In this document: piece after piece, positions 36,001 to 43,702 of the stretch
Numbering within the stretch: position 1 is the first letter of the stretch
How the letters are laid out: every line of letters starts with the position of its first letter
Source: Prevotella sp. E9-3
GTDB lineage: Bacteria; Bacteroidota; Bacteroidia; Bacteroidales; Bacteroidaceae
Length of the DNA: 64,000 nucleotides
Direction: 5' to 3'
NCBI RefSeq assembly: GCF_022024015.1
Contig: NZ_CP091786.1
Location: forward strand, 1,240,001-1,304,000
Program-made: the position numbers and the translations under genes
Notes under the pieces: generated by a model
What the model saw: only the letters and a program-made list of their open reading frames with translations
Database searches by the model: none
What the model was told of the DNA's origin: nothing

Positions 36001-37240
36001 GCTTTTTGCCCTCCACCAAGCCATTGCTGACTCAAGAAAAGAAGATGTTTATGCCGCAGACATCCAGGCTGCGGCCCAAGTTTACCTGAATGCCGATGCA
36101 ACGGTGGCAGAACTGCGTGCGGCCACTCGCAAACTGATTGTGGCCGTAGCGGAAGGTCTCACTAGCAGCATAGACGTTTCAGACCTGTTCGACAACGCTG
36201 ACATGCTTGGAAATGCGACAACGACCGACTGGACAACCGCTTCAACTACCATTAAGGACGGCAACATCGAGATTTTCCACAAGCCGTTCACCCTCACACA
36301 AACGCAAACTGACCTACCGCTGGGCATCTACGACATTGTTTTACACGCATTCTATCGTAACGACAATACAGACAAGGCGCCTGTTGTGGCTGCCAAGGCC
36401 ACGAACACCGTGACGGGAATGGTGGTTGAGAGGCAGACGGTGGCAGACAACGAAGTGATGATGACAGCCGCCGAGACGACTGCCGGTGCGGCACAGACGT
36501 TAACCAGCGACTTGGCACAGACAGAACTGAAAGACGTGATCGTGGATAATCACCAAATGACTCTGTCCGCAACAATCTCCAGCAGCACACAATGGGTCAA
36601 TTTTCAAGGCTTCGAAATCAAATTCCGCCATCCGTTTGTCACTGTGGAGATTCCACAGTCGGGCTACACCACGTTCTACTATAGCGACCAGAGCTTCCTG
36701 CTGCCCGAAGGCATGGAGGCCTACACATTCCGCGAGACGAGCGAAGGCTTTGACGTCAGCCAACACTACACGACAGCTGGTACCGTACTGCCCGCAGGAC
36801 AAGCCGTTGTACTTGGTGCTCAACCAGGGAGATATACCATGCTACCTACTACGAAGAAGAAAAGCCTGGACTCAAGAAACCAGCTCCGAGGCTCCGACGA
36901 GGACCAACTGACCCACGGCGGCACATTCTACTACACTTTATGTGAGAACGAAAACTACCAGATGGAATGGAACTGGACTGCAACAGATGGAGCTGTCTTC
37001 AAGAATCCGGCACACAAGGCCTACCTCATCTCAACACGCTCCACTAAGCAGTCATCTATCCTTGCAGAGCTGCCATCTGCCGTGCAGGCTATACAGGCTG
37101 TGCAGACAGACAGCTGCTCCAACTCCAAGGCAATCTACAATTTGGCTGGCCAGCAAATAAAATCCCAATCCTCGACAACCTTATATGGGCTTCCGCGCGG
37201 CATTTACATCGTGGATGGCAAGAAAGTAGTAGTACGCTGA
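33077..37240 (+). CDS. secreted GH30-like multidomain glycosidase (RICIN, FN3, LamG, T9SS-like end)
   Basis: A 1387-residue protein with a signal peptide ending MSAQ (about 1-21). Residues 25-350 form a clan-A (beta/alpha)8 domain: acid/base Glu160 in APFNEPDVTA and likely nucleophile Glu247 in NDELHNVMEG, as in GH30-type enzymes. A ricin-type beta-trefoil follows (about 384-530, with repeated Q-W motifs), then fibronectin type III (534-631), LamG (634-800), further binding modules and a C-terminal sorting domain ending YNLAGQQI then GIYIVDGKKVVVR. The codons are visibly GC-rich at third positions compared with the next gene, and an IS1380 remnant lies just upstream, which fits acquisition by transfer. 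The substrate is unknown. Confidence 0.82.
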   Translation: MTYNKSPLFMILFLLCCRMSAQQSCCSNIVKVPFSVSDTGKPTPIKWGMDTAWDDEGNVLRGINFIGADRLTYGRVSFQVMDPVNADGTLSARQQRFLRSRLQHIALSKPAGILLNSDPVDINVDIFTHHPEQWYKVIKATVKYVQDYGLNVVSIAPFNEPDVTASNQGTKDDFKAVAKLLKEDPELAGIRICAGNTCNNDGAMEWYQHMKPYVDEGNTHQLAGDFDHYADFYTTVKADGKVATNDELHNVMEGIVGAQYGLENGIWWGTVGPTRGDFCLATSTGGMRLGYAENRAAWTGAAVYRMPDGRIKAFAGTSERQASPCTYELVSTDKAVYFDGYGPAYTYPVFLPGGYRYGDKYQQSAERSIQICQGEDVPLCPLTCSNYIIVNKKSQKVLTILSGSTVNSAAVGQYEDKDYPYQQWTLEALKDNGGDLTGFYIHSLRNENMNLETAGFQVKPGATVSVYPVTKAENQRWAFEYASDGYYKIRNYQSGLYLEVAGGSSANNATVRLCAEATDDHQLWKLLPIDAPCEQEAPTVPSGLKAKSGISTIELSWEANTQDKDFNGYMVLRGEKNAAGTIEYDVIGRQVMDTCFIDNDCRQNTIYYYALQSVDYSQNRSDKSEPVEAALSGQRGLVAKYDGSSANDIRIPPSAVCLAQATIAAWVYNPGYLAENCRLFDFAANDTSQAVLSLNQGGNLVLTLQDGERMQTISGGKLPGGWHHVAVTIGESMTKVYLDGEPSGTGAASSVRLADIRPVCNYIGRGQDASVPSMDGRIDDLRIYNYALSPAELQSVMDETSSHGDENAWSKPVLPSKSLAEISATEVLYLYNVDADAFVTYGMSWNTQSVAQRLAKGDRSLDNRFRVKVTKLAGGKVRLSMADKSNVYIGCLPDACNVWSDRSAEEATFTCQEASTAAGSTYALISDAQKDYLDVSYAYGGPLTTRHGRGFTHWAFIAPKEISSQSYAKYKERQKLFALHQAIADSRKEDVYAADIQAAAQVYLNADATVAELRAATRKLIVAVAEGLTSSIDVSDLFDNADMLGNATTTDWTTASTTIKDGNIEIFHKPFTLTQTQTDLPLGIYDIVLHAFYRNDNTDKAPVVAAKATNTVTGMVVERQTVADNEVMMTAAETTAGAAQTLTSDLAQTELKDVIVDNHQMTLSATISSSTQWVNFQGFEIKFRHPFVTVEIPQSGYTTFYYSDQSFLLPEGMEAYTFRETSEGFDVSQHYTTAGTVLPAGQAVVLGAQPGRYTMLPTTKKKSLDSRNQLRGSDEDQLTHGGTFYYTLCENENYQMEWNWTATDGAVFKNPAHKAYLISTRSTKQSSILAELPSAVQAIQAVQTDSCSNSKAIYNLAGQQIKSQSSTTLYGLPRGIYIVDGKKVVVR

Positions 37241-37308
37241 CCCTTTTTATTATGTAGTCTGTTTTTCGGCTCTTACCTTATATATTTATAGGATTGAACC
37301 TTTTTTTG

Positions 37309-37394
37309 TATCTTTGCAGTCGTTTTAATTCTTGGTTACTATGGGTGGTCTTGCATATCTATTCATTTCGATTTTCGAAAATCAAGACAAATAA
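37309..37394 (+). promoter_or_regulatory. orphan promoter-like box with a 17-codon ORF
   Basis: TATCTTTG at 37309-37316 is a perfect -7 box, with no gene behind it for 600 bp. A short ORF (MGGLAYLFISIFENQDK) begins at 37341 and contains the 14-bp palindrome GATTTTCGAAAATC. It could be a leader peptide, a small RNA gene or a decayed gene start; nothing decides between them. Confidence 0.35.
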
Positions 37395-37506
37395 AAATCG
37401 CAAACTAGAACGGAGAAGCTAACAAAATTCGCCTAAATTGTAATAAAAAGCCCGTTATACATCAACTGAATGAATCCTATATCGCAATTCTTTAACTCTT
37501 ATACTG

Positions 37507-37589
37507 CAACTGAACGGCAATTGCAGTACAACTGAATGGCAGTTGCAGTATAGTTTTCATTCAGTTGCGGTATAACTACCGTTCTATTG
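37507..37589. repeat. array B: CAACTG/CAGTTG-type hexamers in 11-bp phase
   Basis: Hexamers CAACTG (37507-37512), CAATTG (37518-37523), CAACTG (37529-37534), CAGTTG (37540-37545) and CAGTTG (37562-37567) have centres at multiples of 11 bp; weaker TAACTA (37573) and CTATTG (37584) continue the phase. A 10-bp inverted repeat CAACTGAATG/CATTCAGTTG spans 37529-37567. The remainder of the 694-bp gap 37241-37934 shows only promoter-like boxes and no gene. Confidence 0.7.
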
Positions 37590-37845
37590 TAGCCAGTTTT
37601 CGGGGCGTATTAAGGAAAAGTGGATGCCTTTTTGGAGTTTTAAATTGTACTTTGTTGATTTTCAGTAGGTTGTGAAAAATTCGCAACATGCTCATAATTC
37701 GCGTGTAGAAGTCCGAAGGAGGAGTTGGTGAATTCCGTGCGATTCTCGCGCGCTTTAGTGTAATAAATATACATTCTTTGAGTGCATATATATTCTTTTT
37801 ATGGTGAAAATAGGTTAAACATTTTGAATGTATTACTATTTTTAT

Positions 37846-37853
37846 TATATTTG
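37846..37853 (+). promoter_or_regulatory. -7 box for the BIG2 surface protein
   Basis: TATATTTG, giving a leader of about 75 nt before the ATG at 37935. Confidence 0.55.
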
Positions 37854-37934
37854 TGCGTCAAAATAATTATTACATTACAAACTACATATTTTATTTCACG
37901 AAGAGCAAATTATTAACTATAATTTATATATATC

Positions 37935-40900
37935 ATGAACAAAAAAACTTTACTTAATTTCTGGGTTCTACTACTGTGTATGGTAGTAGGAGGAGCAAGT
38001 ACTGCGTGGGCACAGAGTGATTTTTCTGCCCTCTACACAAGTAATGTTACGCTTCCTTCAAGTGGTACTGGAACCGTTTCTTCTTGCATAGTTAATGTTA
38101 ATACTACGCAATATAATGGTACCAAATTGGGAAAGAATGGTGCAGGCGCTTCTGCAACATTTCAGGCTCCTGCTGGTACGAAATATATTCATTTACATGT
38201 CGCTGCTTGGAATGGGCAAAGTACTGGATTCACTTATAAAGTAGGAGATGGTACAGCGCAATCGATATCTGGCATTACCTCTAACTCAGGTATTAAAGGT
38301 AATCCTCCTTTCACTTTCGATGGTGACGCAAGTAGTTCGAATTATTACAAGGTCATAACTTTAGATAATCCTTTAGCAAGTGATACAGATATTACTTTTT
38401 CAAGTACGTCTGAACGAGCTGTTTTTTGGGGAGTAAATACTGAATCTGTAGCAACTCCTTCATACGTTATTACTGCTCAATCCAATAACAATTCTTATGG
38501 AACAGTTGCTCTTGAAGGTAGCTTTATTACCGCTACTCCTGCAGATGGCTATCGCGTAAGCACCTCTGAGCCTTATACCGTTTCTCCAGCTAATTCAGCA
38601 ACCGTTTCTCAAAGTGGAAATGTGTTTACTGTAACTCCTTCTGAAAATACAACGGTGACCATCAATTTTGAGGCTATACCTACTCATACTGTTACCTTCT
38701 CAGTTAATGGAGATGTTAGCCGAAAAGTTAGTGTAGCTGAAGGTGGAGCAATTGTATTCCCTACTGCTAAAGATACACCAGCTGATGAAACTGAGTTTAA
38801 TAAGACCATCAGCGGAAAAACTTTTGTGGGTTGGTACACAGACGAGTATTCAGATGCATCTGTTGCACCTTCTTATGTTAACACGTCAACTGCTACTATG
38901 AGCACAAGTGATATTACTTATTATGCTGTATATGCAGATGTGGAAGAAGAAGAGTCGGATGATGTCGCACATGCTAAATTGGACCAAACTTTGCAGTATG
39001 ATACTTGGACCTATAGTGGTTCTACAACGGACAAATCGGGCTATCGCTTATTCCATACAGACAGCTACATTGAGTCTGAAGCTTTTGACTTAAGCACCTT
39101 AAAGAAGGTTATTATTTATGCTGGTACTTACGGTGGTCCCTCATATAATAGTTTGACAATCGGTGATGGCACAAATACATGGAAAGATGTTACTGTATCT
39201 GGGTCAAGCCAAACAGGAGTCAATGAATTTGTTGATGGAACGGCTTTGTCTGGTACTAAAGCTCTACGTATTACAAGTAACTCAGGAACTGATAGTGGAA
39301 ATGGAACTGGCGTTCGTATCTCTAAGGTTGAAATTTTTGTCAAAGGCAGTATAAGGACTGAAAGTGACTATACCACTTCTGTGCGTATGGATGCTGGTAT
39401 TTCATTTGCTGACGCAGAAGTAAACGTTAAGTTGACAAGTGGATATGCTGGTCAGGAACTGACAAATCCTAATGCGGTAACTGTTGCCTATAGCTCTTCT
39501 GATGAGACGGTGGCTACTGTTAATAGCTCAACAGGCGCTTTAAGTATGCTGAAAGCCGGAACAACAACTATCACAGCTTCTTTCGCAGGTGATGCCAATT
39601 ATTTGCCAGCCGAAGTAAGTTATGAGTTGATTGTTACTGAAAAGAATCCTCATGATCTGGCTTATGCAGTAACAGAAATTGAAAAGTTGACAACTGATGC
39701 AGTATTTACAAATGCTTTGACCAACGAACATTCACTTGCAGTGACTTATACATCAAGTGTTACGAGCGTGGCAACCGTTAATGCCACAACAGGCGAAGTA
39801 ACTGTTACAGGTGCAGGTACTACAGTTATTACGGCAACTTTTGCGGGCGATAAGTCATACGAGGAAGGTGAGGCCAGTTATACACTGACCGTTAGCAAGG
39901 ATGTTCCTACATTGAGCTTCGCTTCCGAGAACGCTATTGGACGTGAAGGTGAAGCTTTTGAAGGAAATGAGCTGACCAACCCTGCAGGCTTGACAGTAAG
40001 CTACGAATCAAGCGATGAGACGGTCGCTACTGTTGACGAGAATACTGGCGCAGTTACTATCGTAGCAGCCGGTACTACTACAATTACTGCTACTTTTGCT
40101 GGAAATGATACTTATGTTCCTGGTGAAACAAGCTACACTTTAAAGGTGCTTGCAACTCCTACAATTACTGTAGCTGATGACGCCATTGAATTTGGTGAAA
40201 TCTTTAACATTGATGATTCTTCCATCACCGGTGGTCCAATCACTGTGACTTCTGATAATGCAAATATTGTAGCCATCGATGGTCTTGTGATTACTCCAAT
40301 TGCATGTGGTAGCGTTGAGATTACTGTTAGTACCGCCGAGGATGAAACCTATAAGGCCGGAAGCGAAACGTTTACACTGACGGTGACTGCCCCAGAGGGT
40401 AAGACTGCTGCACCAAGTGGTGATGTTGTGTTGTTTGGTGAGTCGTTTGGTAATAATACCGGTAGTGCACGAGATTGGAATGATTCTTATAGCGTGAAAA
40501 GTGGAGTACTGGCTGTGTATTCTGGAATTACAGGCTATACTGTTTCAAATGCAAAACAGGGCAAAAATTCAACTGGTAGTACACAGTCTGGTTTGAATCA
40601 AAGCACATCTGGTTCAGACGCGTCTATTATTCTTGGTCCGCTAAATGTTGAAGGTTATAGTGATATGACATTAAGCTATCAATGGAAAGCTGCCTCTGTT
40701 AAAGGAACATATACAACTTCTGCTTACTATGCGACGAGTTCTGAAGGTGAATTTACTGAGATGGAAGGTTCGGGAGATGGTGCAACAACTTTCGTAGAAC
40801 GTTCATATACTATTCCTGAAGCAGCACAAGTGTCTTCACTTTATCTTAAGATAGTATGGAATACTTCCAATACACAAGGCATAATTGATGAAGTACGATT

Positions 40901-41492
40901 GACTATTCCTGAGAAATCTTCTGCCACTGTTACTCTGAACAAGAATGGTCTTGCTACCTATTGCTCTCAGTATCCTATGGACTTCTCTTCTGCTCAGGGC
41001 TATACTGCATGGCGTGTAACTGGTGTTTCTAATGAAGGAGTGGTTTCTCTTGAGAAGATTACTGAGGCTATTAAGGGCGGTCAGGGCGTTCTGCTATACA
41101 ACAAGAATGCCGATGGCGTGAACACCAGCGAGGTTACTGTCAACTTTGCTGATGGTGCCACTGAGTATAGTGATGCACAAAATAAATTCTTCGGCACCAC
41201 CGCTCCTACCTATGTTGATAATGAAGAATACCTTGGTCTTAGCGGCAACAAGTTTGTAAAGGTGAATGCCGGAACTATTCCTGCTGGAAAGGCTCTGCTG
41301 CCTGTAAGTGTTCTTCCTGCTGGTGCACGTCAGCTGACCTTCCAGTTCGAGGATGATGGACAGACTACTGGAATCAGTGATCAGATCACTGTGAATGGTG
41401 AAAAGTCAGTCTATGACCTGCAGGGTCGTAAGGTGGAAAAGACCACAAAGGGACTCTACATCGTAAACGGCCGCAAAGTGGTGGTTAAATAA
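37935..41492 (+). CDS. large secreted BIG2-repeat surface protein with T9SS-like C-terminus
   Basis: An 1185-residue protein with a signal peptide ending AWAQ (about 1-27). The middle holds at least three immunoglobulin-like BIG2 repeats (about 500-568, 573-655 and 655-738), each with the pattern S(S/T)D-TVATV-...-G-TTITA-FAG(D/N)--Y, and a fourth more diverged one (742-822). A further beta-rich module (about 835-995) precedes the C-terminal region ending YDLQGRKV then GLYIVNGRKVVVK. No enzyme motif is seen; it is likely an adhesin or glycan-binding surface protein. A satellite peptide gene follows 43 bp downstream. Confidence 0.78.
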   Translation: MNKKTLLNFWVLLLCMVVGGASTAWAQSDFSALYTSNVTLPSSGTGTVSSCIVNVNTTQYNGTKLGKNGAGASATFQAPAGTKYIHLHVAAWNGQSTGFTYKVGDGTAQSISGITSNSGIKGNPPFTFDGDASSSNYYKVITLDNPLASDTDITFSSTSERAVFWGVNTESVATPSYVITAQSNNNSYGTVALEGSFITATPADGYRVSTSEPYTVSPANSATVSQSGNVFTVTPSENTTVTINFEAIPTHTVTFSVNGDVSRKVSVAEGGAIVFPTAKDTPADETEFNKTISGKTFVGWYTDEYSDASVAPSYVNTSTATMSTSDITYYAVYADVEEEESDDVAHAKLDQTLQYDTWTYSGSTTDKSGYRLFHTDSYIESEAFDLSTLKKVIIYAGTYGGPSYNSLTIGDGTNTWKDVTVSGSSQTGVNEFVDGTALSGTKALRITSNSGTDSGNGTGVRISKVEIFVKGSIRTESDYTTSVRMDAGISFADAEVNVKLTSGYAGQELTNPNAVTVAYSSSDETVATVNSSTGALSMLKAGTTTITASFAGDANYLPAEVSYELIVTEKNPHDLAYAVTEIEKLTTDAVFTNALTNEHSLAVTYTSSVTSVATVNATTGEVTVTGAGTTVITATFAGDKSYEEGEASYTLTVSKDVPTLSFASENAIGREGEAFEGNELTNPAGLTVSYESSDETVATVDENTGAVTIVAAGTTTITATFAGNDTYVPGETSYTLKVLATPTITVADDAIEFGEIFNIDDSSITGGPITVTSDNANIVAIDGLVITPIACGSVEITVSTAEDETYKAGSETFTLTVTAPEGKTAAPSGDVVLFGESFGNNTGSARDWNDSYSVKSGVLAVYSGITGYTVSNAKQGKNSTGSTQSGLNQSTSGSDASIILGPLNVEGYSDMTLSYQWKAASVKGTYTTSAYYATSSEGEFTEMEGSGDGATTFVERSYTIPEAAQVSSLYLKIVWNTSNTQGIIDEVRLTIPEKSSATVTLNKNGLATYCSQYPMDFSSAQGYTAWRVTGVSNEGVVSLEKITEAIKGGQGVLLYNKNADGVNTSEVTVNFADGATEYSDAQNKFFGTTAPTYVDNEEYLGLSGNKFVKVNAGTIPAGKALLPVSVLPAGARQLTFQFEDDGQTTGISDQITVNGEKSVYDLQGRKVEKTTKGLYIVNGRKVVVK

Positions 41493-41535
41493 GTGAGTGA
41501 AATTGTTCTAATTCGTATTCAAAATCTGACAAGAT

Positions 41536-41703
41536 ATGAAAAAGATATATGAAATACCTGAATTGGCAGTGGTAAAGCTAGAATTGGTAAATATTGTTGC
41601 CGCTTCTAATCCTGAGATTATTGTTGACACTACTGAAGATGTTAATGCCGAAGTAGTAGAGTCTCGTAGAAATAATATTTGGGATGATGAAGAAGACTGG
41701 TAA
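41536..41703 (+). CDS. 55-residue satellite peptide of a surface protein (IWDD-E family, copy 2)
   Basis: Encodes a 55-residue peptide beginning MKKIYEIPELAVVKLELVNI and ending VESRRNNIWDDEEDW. It shares the MKK-Y-P start and SR...IWDD-E end with the peptide at 3305-3466, and like that one it lies directly behind a large T9SS-type surface protein on the same strand. There is no signal peptide; the N-terminal third is amphipathic and the end acidic. Function unknown. A strong hairpin follows 20 bp downstream. Confidence 0.75.
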   Translation: MKKIYEIPELAVVKLELVNIVAASNPEIIVDTTEDVNAEVVESRRNNIWDDEEDW

Positions 41704-41723
41704 CTAAGAGGCTGAATCCGGAT

Positions 41724-41785
41724 CGTTTAAAGTCTGCAAGCACATCGCTTGCAGACTTTAAACGACCCGTTTGCAGGCTGCAAAC
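41724..41785 (+). repeat. two perfect hairpins after the satellite peptide
   Basis: An 18-bp perfect inverted repeat (41724-41741 and 41747-41764, loop ACATC) is followed by GTTTGCAG-G-CTGCAAAC (41769-41785). They share a TTTGCAG/CTGCAAA-like core. There is no T-run after either, so they are not ordinary terminators; REP-like or transcript-protecting structures are possible. Confidence 0.85.
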
Positions 41786-41800
41786 ATAATGATATAAAGA

Positions 41801-41838
41801 AGAAAGCCGGAACGCACTTGCGTTCCGGCTTTCTTTCG
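41801..41838. terminator. strong terminator between the surface-protein locus and the tRNA
   Basis: AGAAAGCCGGAACGC (41801-41815) pairs perfectly with GCGTTCCGGCTTTCT (41820-41834). T-rich on plus (TTTC); on minus the arm ends in TTTCTT, so it may end transcripts from both sides. Confidence 0.85.
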
Positions 41839-41847
41839 CTTATCTTG

Positions 41848-41921
41848 AGCCTCTTGTCGGATTCGAACCAACGACCCCGAGATTACAAATCACGTGCTCT
41901 GGCCAACTGAGCTAAAGAGGC
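41848..41921 (-). tRNA. tRNA-Thr (anticodon TGT)
   Basis: On the minus strand the 74 nt fold into a cloverleaf: acceptor GCCTCTT/AAGAGGC, D stem GCTC/GAGC, anticodon loop TTTGTAA with TGT at 34-36, T arm GTTGG-TTCGAAT-CCGAC, discriminator T. The anticodon stem CGTGA/TCTCG has a central T.T mismatch. The 3' CCA is not encoded. Confidence 0.92.
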
Positions 41922-41925
41922 GGGT

Positions 41926-42021
41926 GGGCAAGCGGTCTGTATCGCGCCGCTACAACCAAGTACCTTTGCTACGTTCCCGTCCTGGAGGATTCCGAGGGAG
42001 CTGGCCGTACAGGACTTGCCC
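41926..42021 (-). ncRNA. ffs: signal recognition particle RNA (small, 4.5S type)
   Basis: The 96-nt minus-strand sequence begins GGGCAAG and ends CTTGCCC, closing a long hairpin. The apical part has the SRP-like core: CCAGGACGGGAACGTAGCAA, i.e. the GGGAAC/AGCA loop elements of helix 8 that bind Ffh, as in Bacteroidales SRP RNAs I remember. tRNA-Thr follows four bases later, so both come from one transcript. The RNA guides ribosomes making membrane and secreted proteins to FtsY. Confidence 0.85.
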
Positions 42022-42042
42022 ATGTTTCGCGTTAAGCGGGTG

Positions 42043-42050
42043 CAAAGGTA
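42043..42050 (-). promoter_or_regulatory. -7 box for the SRP RNA-tRNA transcript
   Basis: TACCTTTG on the minus strand, 21 bp upstream of the RNA 5' end. Confidence 0.6.
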
Positions 42051-42178
42051 ATAAAAAGTTAGGAGTTTGTAATTAGACGTTAGAAGATATTTCTTATTGT
42101 TTAACATTTTTTAGAGTGATACCTCTAAAACCTTCCGTTAATTGTATATAATAATATGTTATATTCTGAATTTTTTCG

Positions 42179-42186
42179 TACTTTTG
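42179..42186 (+). promoter_or_regulatory. -7 box for the DUF4199 operon
   Basis: TACTTTTG, 25 bp before the ATG at 42212. Confidence 0.55.
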
Positions 42187-42211
42187 CAGCAGATTTCTAT
42201 TAAGGAAGAAT

Positions 42212-42742
42212 ATGATAACCCCTGAAGAAACAATACAACTGCGCGCTTTTGTACGTTATGACGGTCTTCTTTTGGCCATTCTTTGGACCGTGAGCTTTGC
42301 TTGCTACATCATCGGACTAAGCAATCCTGCGGTGTCGATGCTGGCTGTAGGTCTCGTCCTGTCGTCGCCCTTTTTTGTGGCTCAGCGCCTGAAAGTGTTT
42401 CGTGACTATGGTCGTGGGGGCGTCATCTCGTTCCTTCGTGGATGGGCCTATGTGGCACTAACCTTTTTTCATGCCTCCTTGTTGTTGGCTGTAGTGTACT
42501 ATGTGTATTTCGCCTTTCTTGACCACGGCTATTTCCTGCAGTCCATCCACCAGTTGTTGAACAGTCCTGAAAACCAGCAAGTGCTGAGCCAGTATGCCAC
42601 AGTAGAGGAGTTCAACCAGATGTTGAACGACATGCAGAGCGTTCGTCCTATCGACTTGGCGCTGAGCATGCTGCAGGCCAACACCATAGTGGGCATTCTG
42701 CTGGGTATGCCCATCGCTGCATTATTGAAGAAGAAAGTTTGA
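42212..42742 (+). CDS. DUF4199-family membrane protein
   Basis: A 176-residue inner-membrane protein with four hydrophobic segments (about 20-40, 42-62, 84-108 and 148-170) and a soluble loop rich in Gln/Asn/Glu between the third and fourth. This layout and size match DUF4199, a Bacteroidetes-only family of unknown function. It is followed six bases later by the glycosyltransferase gene. The pairing DUF4199-GT2 is common in Bacteroidales, so a shared role in the cell envelope is likely. Confidence 0.8.
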   Translation: MITPEETIQLRAFVRYDGLLLAILWTVSFACYIIGLSNPAVSMLAVGLVLSSPFFVAQRLKVFRDYGRGGVISFLRGWAYVALTFFHASLLLAVVYYVYFAFLDHGYFLQSIHQLLNSPENQQVLSQYATVEEFNQMLNDMQSVRPIDLALSMLQANTIVGILLGMPIAALLKKKV

Positions 42743-42748
42743 AAAACA

Positions 42749-43702
42749 ATGGATATATCAGTAATTATACCTCTTTATAACGAGGAAGAGTCAATAGGCG
42801 AGCTGTTTGCCTGGATAGAGCGCGTGATGGATGAACATCACTATACGTATGAAGTGATTTTTGTGAGTGATGGCTCTACTGACCGTTCATGGCAGATTAT
42901 CACCGAACTGAAACAGCGTTCGCAGCATGTTCACGGTATTAAGTTCCGTCGCAACTATGGTAAGAGTCCTGCCCTGTACTGTGGCTTTGCCAAGGCCGAG
43001 GGCGATGTGGTCATTACCATGGATGCAGACCTTCAGGACTCGCCCGACGAGATTCCCGAACTGTACCGCATGATTAAGGAAGAGGGATTAGACCTGGTGT
43101 CGGGCTATAAACAGAAACGCTACGACCCGCTGTCGAAAACACTGCCCACAAAACTGTTCAATGCCACCGCCCGTAAGGTGAGCGGCATCAAGAATCTGCA
43201 CGATTTCAACTGCGGACTGAAGGCCTATCGCCGTGATGTGGTGAAGAATATTGAGGTCTATGGTGAGATGCATCGCTATATTCCTTATCTGGCCAAGCAG
43301 GCCGGTTTTTCAAAAATAGGCGAGAAAGTGGTGCAGCATCAGGCTCGTAAATATGGCGAATCGAAGTTCATGGGATGGAACCGTTTTGTCAATGGCTATC
43401 TTGATTTGATTACACTCTGGTTTCTCAGCACCTTTGGCAAAAAGCCCATGCACGTGTTTGGCTTCCTGGGAACGGTGATGTTCTTCATCGGATTCCTGGC
43501 TGCTTTCTTCATCGGTGCCGACAAACTGTGGTGCCTGGCCAATGGCATTCCTCAGCGACTGGTCACTGACTCGCCCTATTTCTATCTGGCCCTGACCATG
43601 ATGATTATCGGAACGCAACTGTTCCTTACCGGATTCGTGGCCGATTTGGTGAGCCGTTCTTCGACCAATCGTAATGACTATCAGATAGAAACCACTATAT
43701 GA
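42749..43702 (+). CDS. family 2 glycosyltransferase (DPM1/GtrB-like) with two C-terminal membrane helices
   Basis: A 317-residue membrane enzyme. The GT-A domain begins VIIPLYNEEESIGELF; the donor/metal motif is MDADLQDSPDEIP (about 91-103); conserved blocks RRNYGKSPALYCGF and NCGLKAYRRD (about 150-159) follow. Two transmembrane helices lie in 235-310. Such enzymes transfer a sugar onto undecaprenyl phosphate for later use in surface glycan modification. It overlaps the next gene by four bases (ATGA), so translation is coupled. Confidence 0.92.
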   Translation: MDISVIIPLYNEEESIGELFAWIERVMDEHHYTYEVIFVSDGSTDRSWQIITELKQRSQHVHGIKFRRNYGKSPALYCGFAKAEGDVVITMDADLQDSPDEIPELYRMIKEEGLDLVSGYKQKRYDPLSKTLPTKLFNATARKVSGIKNLHDFNCGLKAYRRDVVKNIEVYGEMHRYIPYLAKQAGFSKIGEKVVQHQARKYGESKFMGWNRFVNGYLDLITLWFLSTFGKKPMHVFGFLGTVMFFIGFLAAFFIGADKLWCLANGIPQRLVTDSPYFYLALTMMIIGTQLFLTGFVADLVSRSSTNRNDYQIETTI

